A DNA stretch of 21,475 nt from Pseudomonadota bacterium (GTDB lineage: Bacteria > Pseudomonadota > Gammaproteobacteria > Burkholderiales > Burkholderiaceae). Position numbers and translations under genes: made by a program. The DNA lies in assembly GCA_021783435.1 (NCBI GenBank), contig JAJXUC010000055.1, positions 1-21,475 of the forward strand. The letters are read 5' to 3'. Below the pieces are notes generated by a model. The model made no database searches, had not been told where the DNA came from, and saw nothing but the letters and a program-made list of their open reading frames with translations. Of the stretch, positions 16,414-21,475 are shown one piece after another (position 1 is the first letter of the stretch; the number at the start of each line of letters is the position of its first letter).

Positions 16414-16431
16414 CTGAAGTTGGCGCTTCAG
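16414..16431. repeat. Inverted repeat CTGAAG-N6-CTTCAG before the JmjC-like gene
   Basis: A perfect 6-bp inverted repeat with a 6-nt spacer lies 14-31 nt upstream of the ATG at 16400, just ahead of the ribosome site. It could be a repressor operator or a leader-RNA hairpin affecting translation. No matching regulator is recognised. Confidence 0.4.
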
Positions 16432-16497
16432 AACCCGCTGTCTGTGTCGGGCTTTGACGGATCTTGCAACTCTAGGACGCTGTGCAACGCATCGCGC

Positions 16498-16512
16498 CCC
16501 CGGGATTCGGGG
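16498..16512 (-). terminator. Weak hairpin downstream of ribE
   Basis: CCCCG and CGGGG form a 5-bp stem with a 5-nt loop, about 22 nt after the ribE stop. It is GC-rich but lacks a following U-run, so it is at best a weak or Rho-assisted stop. The remainder of the 133-nt gap between ribE and the next gene shows no clear promoter. Confidence 0.2.
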
Positions 16513-16533
16513 ATCGGAAAAGTGACATCTGTA

Positions 16534-17175
16534 TCAGGACATGTCGATCGCATGGGCCTGAGGCCCGATCAGCATGCGTTCCACATAACGCGCGATCAGG
16601 TCCACCTCCAGGTTCACAGTGCCGCCAGGTTTGAGACTGCGCAGATTGGTGTGTTGCAGGGTGTGGGGGATGAGGTTGATGTGCACACTGGCCGAACCAC
16701 CCGCGGCGTCGACCACGCGATTCACCGTCAGGCTCACGCCGTTGACGGTGATCGAGCCCTTGTAGGCAAAAAAACGGGCGAGCTCACTGGGTACCCGCAG
16801 CGCCAGATGCCAGGATTCACCCGCCGGCTCGAAGCGCTCGACCTGCCCGATACCATCCACATGGCCGGTGACCAGGTGCCCGCCGAGCTTGGTGGCCAGC
16901 GTCAGCGATTGCTCCAGGTTCACCTCGGCCCCCACAGCGTCGAGCCCGGTGGTGCGCGCCAGGCTCTCGGCCGAGATGTCGAAGGCAAACTGCGCCGTGC
17001 CCAGTTCCACCGCGGTCATGCAGGCGCCGCTCACGCAGATGCTGTCGCCCCGGCCCACGCCCTGGAGCCAAGCTGCCGGCACCTGTACCGTGACGCGTAA
17101 ACCGCTGCCCTCGCCGGCTTGCAGCGGTACCACTTCGGAAAGACGGCCAAGAGCCGTGACGAGACCTGTGAACAT
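16534..17175 (-). CDS. ribE: Riboflavin synthase alpha chain RibE
   Basis: Riboflavin synthase (213 aa) converts two molecules of ribityllumazine to riboflavin. The protein starts with the family-defining MFTGLV. It shows the duplicated barrel: repeat one includes ICVSGACMTAVEL and FDISAESLARTTG, repeat two includes FFAYKGSITVNGVSLTV, HTLQHTNLRSLKPG and VNLEVDLIARYVERM. The linker LGGHLVTGHVDGIG (97-110) is conserved. Length is normal. A longer open frame upstream (to 17901) overlaps the opposite-strand ybgC and is rejected; the MFTG start at 17175 is certain. Unlike ribH and ribBX, it lies more than 7 kb from the rest of the rib genes on its strand. Confidence 0.97.
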   Translation of the reverse strand: MFTGLVTALGRLSEVVPLQAGEGSGLRVTVQVPAAWLQGVGRGDSICVSGACMTAVELGTAQFAFDISAESLARTTGLDAVGAEVNLEQSLTLATKLGGHLVTGHVDGIGQVERFEPAGESWHLALRVPSELARFFAYKGSITVNGVSLTVNRVVDAAGGSASVHINLIPHTLQHTNLRSLKPGGTVNLEVDLIARYVERMLIGPQAHAIDMS

Positions 17176-17370
17176 GGTGAATGAGCGCAATGAGCGAGTT
17201 GAAAGAATGGGTATGGGTTGTTGGCGCCGCCGGCACGACTGGGCTGCGGCCCTGGCGAGCATAGCCGGCATCGGCTGTGCCGGGGCAAAGCCGCCCACAT
17301 GTGGCGCGGGCCAGATGGCGCTGGCCAACCAGGATGCGGTCGGAGCCTGAAAAATCAATAGACTCCCCGC
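17176..17370. other. Divergent intergenic region between ribE and ybgC
   Basis: These 195 nt should hold promoters for both directions. I see an AT-rich patch near 17351-17363 but no convincing -35/-10 pair. The ribE leader was read for the conserved blocks of an FMN riboswitch, and none were found. No clear ribosome site precedes either gene. Confidence 0.4.
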
Positions 17371-17835
17371 ATGAGCACAGCGCCAACCACCGCCCCTGCC
17401 ACCACCCCTGCCTTCACCTGGCCGGTGCGGATCTATTGGGAAGACACCGATGCCGGCGGCGTGGTGTATTACGCCAACTACCTCAAGTTCTGCGAGCGCG
17501 CGCGCACCGAATGGCTGCGCTCCCTGGGCCTCGATCAGCAACGCCTGGTCGAGCGCGACGCACTGCTGTTCGTCGTCAGCAGTGCGCAGGTGCGCTACCT
17601 CGCGCCGGCGCGGCTGGACGATCAACTCGGCGTCAGCGTGACCGTGGTCGAGGTGGGCGGCGCCAGTTTGGAGTTGTTGCAGGAGGTGCGCCGCTGCGCG
17701 CCGGCGTCCGATGCGTCGAGCACCGCCGCGGCTGTCCTGCTGGCCAGCGTGCAAGTGCGCGTGGCCTGTGTTCAGGCCGGCAGCTTCAAGCCGAGACGTC
17801 TGCCAGCCGTGGTGCTGCAAGCCATCGCAGGGTAG
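17371..17835 (+). CDS. ybgC: Tol-Pal-associated acyl-CoA thioesterase YbgC
   Basis: YbgC (154 aa) is a hot-dog-fold thioesterase acting on acyl-CoA or acyl-ACP, and its gene usually heads the tol-pal cluster. The active-site segment [20 protein letters not shown] (21-40) contains the catalytic Asp27. It is followed by [13 protein letters not shown], also conserved. The usual YHAS of the E. coli protein is YYAN here. The first 16 residues (Thr/Ala/Pro-rich) are an extra tail before [12 protein letters not shown]-rich hairpin follows the stop, and tolQ begins 172 nt on. Confidence 0.94.
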   Translation: MSTAPTTAPATTPAFTWPVRIYWEDTDAGGVVYYANYLKFCERARTEWLRSLGLDQQRLVERDALLFVVSSAQVRYLAPARLDDQLGVSVTVVEVGGASLELLQEVRRCAPASDASSTAAAVLLASVQVRVACVQAGSFKPRRLPAVVLQAIAG

Positions 17836-17859
17836 CCCGCGGAGCGCCTTCAGCGCGGG
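17836..17859. terminator. Hairpin directly after ybgC
   Basis: CCCGCG and CGCGGG close a stem right after the ybgC stop, with a second short GCGC pairing inside the loop. There is no U-run, so partial termination or RNA 3'-end protection is more likely than full stopping. The rest of the 172-nt gap before tolQ contains a -10-like TGCAAAAT (17897-17904) without a good -35; a separate tolQRA promoter is possible. Confidence 0.3.
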
Positions 17860-18007
17860 GCAACACAAAACGTCACGCGGGTATGGCGCACAGCGGTGCA
17901 AAATAGTGGCCTTCAGGTGTCTGTCCGCACTCCGGGGAACCCGGCGCCGTCTGCGGGCTTTGCATCCCTAGCGCCGCTCTTCCCGCCACTTTCAGCCTGG
18001 ACTTTGC

Positions 18008-18751
18008 ATGGACCAAAACTTTTCCATCATCTCGCTCGTACTGGGCGCCAGTACCGTCGTCCAGTTCGTCCTGGCGCTGCTCATGGCGGTGTCGCTGGCG
18101 AGCTGGACCGTGATCTTCCGCAAATACTTCGCCATCAAGGGCGCCCGCCTCAAGACCGACGATTTCGAGCAGGAGTTCTGGTCCGGCACCAGCTTGAACG
18201 ACCTGTACCAGGCGGCCATCAACAGCGCCCGTCAGGGCAGCCCGCTACAGCGCATCTTCGCCTCCGGGATGCGCGAGTTCCTCAAGCTGCGCGAGCGCCG
18301 GCTGGATTCCACCACTCTGGTGGACGGCTCGCGCCGCGCCATGCGCGCCGCCTTTCAGCGCGAGATGGACGTGATCGAGTCCAACCTCTCCTTCCTCGCC
18401 TCGGTGGCTTCGGTCTCGCCCTATGTGGGTTTGTTCGGCACGGTCTGGGGCATCATGCACGCCTTCGTCGGCCTGTCCAACCTGCAGCAGGTGACGCTGG
18501 CCACGGTGGCACCTGGCATCGCCGAGGCCCTGGTGGCCACGGCCATCGGCCTGTTCGCCGCCATTCCGGCCGTCATCGCCTACAACTTCTTCGCCCGCGA
18601 CATCGACCGCCTGGCCATTCGCTTCGAGTCCTTCACCGAAGAGTTCTCCAACATCCTGCAGCGTCAGGTGGCACCGCACCCGCAAGGCGCGTCGGCGCAA
18701 GACGCCGGGCCCATGACCCGGCCCATGTCGGCTGCAACGGGAGCGCATTGA
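18008..18751 (+). CDS. tolQ: Tol-Pal inner-membrane proton-channel subunit TolQ
   Basis: TolQ (247 aa) forms the pentameric stator around TolR and converts proton-motive force into movement of TolA for outer-membrane constriction at division. Three membrane segments are visible: about 14-36, about 133-155 and about 167-192. The signature SPYVGLFGTVWGIMHAF lies in the second and PGIAEALVATAIGLFAAIPA in the third, both well conserved with ExbB/MotA. The cytoplasmic loop and a polar C-terminal tail (from about 222) are as usual. Only a weak GGA ribosome site is present. The tolR ATG follows the TGA with no gap. Confidence 0.96.
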   Translation: MDQNFSIISLVLGASTVVQFVLALLMAVSLASWTVIFRKYFAIKGARLKTDDFEQEFWSGTSLNDLYQAAINSARQGSPLQRIFASGMREFLKLRERRLDSTTLVDGSRRAMRAAFQREMDVIESNLSFLASVASVSPYVGLFGTVWGIMHAFVGLSNLQQVTLATVAPGIAEALVATAIGLFAAIPAVIAYNFFARDIDRLAIRFESFTEEFSNILQRQVAPHPQGASAQDAGPMTRPMSAATGAH

Positions 18752-19234
18752 ATGGCCACCGTACAGCGCAGCAGCGGGCACCGGCGGCGCGCGCTGGCGG
18801 AGATCAACGTCGTGCCGTACATCGACGTGATGCTCGTGCTGTTGATCATTTTCATGGTCACCGCGCCGCTCATCACCCCAAGCGCCGTGAAACTGCCCAG
18901 CGTGGGCCAGGCCACGCGCGCACCTGACACCGTGGTGGAAGTGGACATCAAGGCCGACAAGCTTTTGAGCGTGCGCCTGCGCGACCCCAAGGCCAAGGCT
19001 GGAGCCACGGGTCTGAACCCGCAACCCACCAGCATGGCCGATTTGCAGAAAACCGTGGCCCAGCTTGCCCAGCAAAGCGGCTCGACCCTGGCCGAGATGC
19101 CGGTGCTGATCGCCGCCGACAAGGACGTGAAGTACGACGACGTCATCAAGGTACTCAACCGCCTGAAGGAAAGCGGCGTGCAGCGCGTCGGCCTGGCGGT
19201 GCAGGCAACCGGGCGAAGCGCGCGTCAACCGTGA
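18752..19234 (+). CDS. tolR: Tol-Pal inner-membrane protein TolR
   Basis: TolR (160 aa) is the TolQ partner, with one transmembrane helix and a periplasmic domain. The helix PYIDVMLVLLIIFMVTAPL (22-40) carries the essential proton-path Asp25. The preceding RRALAEINVVPYID is typical. The periplasmic part includes an Ala/Gly/Pro-rich insertion around residues 80-100, making it about 18 aa longer than the E. coli protein. It ends with the standard DVKYDDVIKVLNRLKESGV...VGLAVQ. A GGGAG ribosome site lies 8 nt before the ATG inside the end of tolQ. Confidence 0.96.
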   Translation: MATVQRSSGHRRRALAEINVVPYIDVMLVLLIIFMVTAPLITPSAVKLPSVGQATRAPDTVVEVDIKADKLLSVRLRDPKAKAGATGLNPQPTSMADLQKTVAQLAQQSGSTLAEMPVLIAADKDVKYDDVIKVLNRLKESGVQRVGLAVQATGRSARQP

Positions 19235-19322
19235 AGCCGACCACACCGTTTGTCCTGCATGCCGCAATCTCTGAGCCTCCGTGCCGGCGCATGGGCCTGA
19301 ACGGGCCTTGCCACCTTCCGAC

Positions 19323-20321
19323 ATGAACACCTACAACCCCCCGGCCGACAAGCTGCGCCCACCGCCCGAAAAGGGCATGGGCCGCGCGCTGTTGTTCGCC
19401 GCCCTCATCCACCTGCTGCTCATCATCGTCATTGCACTGGGCGTGCACTGGAAAAGCCACACTCCCGAAGCCGTCGAGGCCGAGTTGTGGGCGCCCACGG
19501 CGCATCTGGCCGCGCCGCGGCCGCCTCAAGTCGAACCCCAGCAGGCGCAGCCCACACCCAAACCGCAGCCGCAGGCCCAACCGCAGCCCGCACCACCATT
19601 GACCAAGGTGCAACCCACGCCGGACAACGCCGAGATCGCGCTGGACAAGGCGCGCAAGCGCAAGCTGGAAGACGAGAAGCGCCAGGCCGCCCTGTTCGCC
19701 CAGCAGCAAGCGCAGCAACGCCAGGCTGAAAAGCTGGCGGCCGAGAAATTGGCGTTGCAGCAGCAGCGTCTGGCCCAGGAAAACGCCGCGGAACAGCGCA
19801 AGCTCGCGGAGCAGAAAAAACAGCAGGAACTCAAGGCGCAACAACTAGCGCAGCAACAGGCCGAAAAACTGCAGGCCGAGAAAAAGGCGGAGCAACTGCG
19901 CAAGGCCGAGCAACAGCGCGAGCAGCAACTCGCCAAGTTGCAGCAGCAGGCGCGCTCCGATTACATGAAAAACCTCATGTCCCAGGCCGGCACCGGTCCC
20001 GCAACCAGCACGGGCACGGCCGCCGTGAGTTCGGGCCCCTCCGGCGCCTACGCGGCGCGCCTGGCGACGCTGGTGCGGCAGAACGTGATTTATCCGCAGA
20101 TCGACCAGATCCAGGGCGATCCGAAGGTGGTCATCACCGTCACGCTCGACCCGAACTCGGGCGAAGTTCTGGGCACGAAAATCGAACGCTCCAGCGGTGT
20201 GCCGAGCTGGGATCAGGCCGTGCTGCGCGCCGTCCAGCGCGTCGGCCGCTTCCCGGCAGACGGCAGCGGCCGGTGGTACACGCCGATGGAGATCAAGGCC
20301 GGCCCGCGCGACGCGGGTTGA
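19323..20321 (+). CDS. tolA: Tol-Pal envelope-spanning protein TolA
   Basis: TolA (332 aa from this start) is anchored in the inner membrane and reaches Pal/TolB at the outer membrane. Residues about 21-43 are the membrane anchor, with His30 at the position expected to sense TolQR. A Pro/Gln-rich stretch (66-100) leads into a long Gln/Lys/Ala/Glu coiled coil (about 102-212). The C-terminal TolA domain (about 238-325) contains YAARLATLVRQNVIYPQ, VVITVTLDPNSGEVL and SGVPSWDQAVLRAV, as in the TonB-like fold. An in-frame GTG at 19281 could add 14 residues, but neither start has a good ribosome site; the ATG before the short basic head is the more usual form. No tolB follows. Confidence 0.94.
   Translation: MNTYNPPADKLRPPPEKGMGRALLFAALIHLLLIIVIALGVHWKSHTPEAVEAELWAPTAHLAAPRPPQVEPQQAQPTPKPQPQAQPQPAPPLTKVQPTPDNAEIALDKARKRKLEDEKRQAALFAQQQAQQRQAEKLAAEKLALQQQRLAQENAAEQRKLAEQKKQQELKAQQLAQQQAEKLQAEKKAEQLRKAEQQREQQLAKLQQQARSDYMKNLMSQAGTGPATSTGTAAVSSGPSGAYAARLATLVRQNVIYPQIDQIQGDPKVVITVTLDPNSGEVLGTKIERSSGVPSWDQAVLRAVQRVGRFPADGSGRWYTPMEIKAGPRDAG
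20303..20317. terminator. Hairpin at the tolA stop codon
   Basis: CCCGCG-CGA-CGCGGG is a perfect 6-bp stem with a 3-nt loop, ending just before the tolA TGA and followed by only TT. With the 45-nt gap between convergent tolA and dnaE it may contribute to termination, but there is no U-run. A second small stem, ATGCC-GCAG-GGCAT, lies near 20353-20366. Confidence 0.3.
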
Positions 20322-20366
20322 ACGCCATCCCGCCCCGCGTTCGCGCCCGGCCCATGCCGCAGGGCA

Positions 20367-21475
20367 TCAATGCTGCATGCGCTGGGCAGCGGCGGAGTCG
20401 CCGCTGTCATACACCACCTGCACCCGTCCATCCAGCGCCAGTGCGGCCAGCTCCGCGAGCACGTCGTCGCCGGGGCGCAGACGCACACGGTCGAGGCGCA
20501 GCAGGGCGGCGGCACCGCTGCGTTCGACTTCAATGTCCAGCGGCAGGCCGTCGTCCTTCCCGGCAGACTGGGTGCGAGCCAACTCGATGAGCGGAGCGGC
20601 GTCGGCCAGGCCGTTGACGCGCAGCCGAATACGCCGACCCAGGCGCACGCGGGTCTGCTCCAGGGTCCAGACGGCGTCGACGTTGAAGCGCAGGCCGCCG
20701 CTGAAGCGGTCGTTCTGGGCGCGGCCTTGCAGCACCAGCAGTTCGTCGTCGCGCAGCAAAGCGCGCACGGTGTCGAGCAGACGCTCATTGACCACGGTTT
20801 CCAGCATGCCGGAGCGGTCTTCCAGCGTGACGATGGCCACCCGCCCGCGCTGACCTTGCACCACGCGCACGGCAGCGACGATGCCGGCAACGATCTGCGG
20901 CTCGCGCGCCTCGGCCAACTCCGCCAGCGGGCGCGGGGCGAAGCGGCGCACCTCGTCGGCGTGGGCGTCGAACAGATGGCCGCTGAGGACGAAGCCAATG
21001 GCCAACTTTTCCTCGGACAGGCGTTTGCGCAAATCCCACGGTGGCTGCGGCTCCGGCGCAGGGGCGCCGGCCGTGGCGGCGCTGGCGTCGTCGAACAGAC
21101 TGTCGAACAGCCCACCCTGAGTGGCGTGTTCGGCGCATTGGGCGGCATGTTCCAGCGCCATGCCCACGGCGGCCATGAGGGTGGCGCGATTGGGGTCGAT
21201 GGCGTCGAAGGCACCAGCGCGGATCAGGGCCTCGAGCACGCGGCGGTTGATGCGGGTGCGGTCCACGCGCGCGGCGAAGTCCATCAGCGACGCGAAGGGT
21301 TTGTCACCACGCGCCTCGACAATCCCTTCGATGGCCGCACGCCCGGTCCCCTTGATGGCGCCGAGCGCGTAGCGGATGGTGTGCGCGTCCACCGGATCGA
21401 AGCGCCAGCCGCCGAGATTGATGTCGGGTGGCAAGAGCTTGAGGCCCAGATTGCGGGCGTCGTCCACCAGCACCT
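20367..21475 (-). CDS. dnaE: DNA polymerase III alpha subunit DnaE, C-terminal part (N-terminus beyond window)
   Basis: About 369 C-terminal residues of the replicative polymerase subunit are visible; the catalytic PHP and palm regions lie outside. The fragment opens with VLVDDARNLGLKLLPPDINL and YALGAIKGTGRAAIEGIVEAR. A helix-hairpin-helix-type segment follows (RINRRVLEALIRAGAFDAI), then the linker GLFDSLFDD and LSEEKLAIGFVLSGHLFD. An OB-fold region (VAGIVAAVRVVQGQRGRVAIV, then LEDRSGMLETVV) and the C-terminal tau-binding-like region complete it. The first GTG in the visible frame is an internal Val codon, not a start. The gene converges on tolA with a 45-nt gap. Confidence 0.95.
   Translation of the reverse strand, partial: VLVDDARNLGLKLLPPDINLGGWRFDPVDAHTIRYALGAIKGTGRAAIEGIVEARGDKPFASLMDFAARVDRTRINRRVLEALIRAGAFDAIDPNRATLMAAVGMALEHAAQCAEHATQGGLFDSLFDDASAATAGAPAPEPQPPWDLRKRLSEEKLAIGFVLSGHLFDAHADEVRRFAPRPLAELAEAREPQIVAGIVAAVRVVQGQRGRVAIVTLEDRSGMLETVVNERLLDTVRALLRDDELLVLQGRAQNDRFSGGLRFNVDAVWTLEQTRVRLGRRIRLRVNGLADAAPLIELARTQSAGKDDGLPLDIEVERSGAAALLRLDRVRLRPGDDVLAELAALALDGRVQVVYDSGDSAAAQRMQH

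Noticed and set aside
16534..17901. RibE with a 242-residue N-terminal extension
   Set aside because: The extension overlaps ybgC on the other strand and has no homology-like features. RibE universally begins MFTG at 17175.
19281..19322. GTG start for TolA adding 14 residues
   Set aside because: No ribosome site and the added segment is unlike TolA heads. Kept as an alternative only.
19560..19960. Low-complexity CAG/GCA-rich tract as a DNA tandem repeat
   Set aside because: It is explained by the Gln/Ala/Lys coiled coil of TolA and has no regular repeat unit at DNA level.
1..21475. CRISPR arrays, tRNA/rRNA genes, insertion sequences or phage genes
   Set aside because: None were recognised on either strand. 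The window is filled by chromosomal coding sequence with short gaps.

Overview
The window looks like chromosomal DNA of a GC-rich betaproteobacterium, most likely order Burkholderiales. This rests on gene content and protein style: a minor-pilin operon, nrdR, a rib-nusB cluster and ybgC-tolQRA, all with strong G/C bias at third codon positions. A Thiomonas- or Comamonadaceae-like host is my inference from remembered gene order, not a database result. No rRNA, tRNA, CRISPR array, transposase or phage gene was seen, and no gap between genes exceeds 300 bases.

Layout. (1) Positions 1-3750, minus strand: fimT-pilV-pilW-pilX, four type IV minor (pseudo)pilin genes joined by three successive ATGA overlaps. 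They are followed 53 nt later by the start of a secreted protein with an L-type lectin domain and then a DUF11-type repeat, which runs off the window. PilY1 is the usual gene in that slot. (2) Positions 3957-5687, plus strand: nrdR and ribD. (3) Positions 5699-9273, minus strand: ribBX (ribBA-like) - ribH - nusB - class I/II aminotransferase, a tight operon that converges on ribD. (4) Positions 9361-9429: a perfect 24-bp inverted repeat that starts at the tamB stop codon. (5) Positions 9429-15273, minus strand: tamA-tamB, the outer-membrane/inner-membrane translocation and assembly module. (6) Positions 15441-16400, minus strand: a cupin-like/JmjC-type protein, probably an Fe(II)/2-oxoglutarate oxygenase. 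(7) Positions 16534-17175, minus strand: ribE, riboflavin synthase. (8) Positions 17371-20321, plus strand: ybgC-tolQ-tolR-tolA, without tolB or pal. (9) Positions 20367-21475, minus strand: the C-terminal third of dnaE, converging on tolA.

Function. Riboflavin synthesis is covered by ribD, ribE, ribH and the DHBP-synthase half of ribBX. The GTP cyclohydrolase II half of ribBX lacks the catalytic cysteines, so a separate ribA must be elsewhere. TamAB and TolQRA are both envelope systems, for outer-membrane assembly and outer-membrane constriction or integrity. The pilin operon initiates and decorates type IV pili.

Most of the window is well-known housekeeping content. The best candidate for something new is the lectin-DUF11 protein attached to the minor-pilin operon, a possible pilus-linked glycan-binding adhesin. 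Next in interest are the 24-bp inverted repeat, the JmjC-like gene between ribE and tamA, and the tol cluster separated from tolB-pal.
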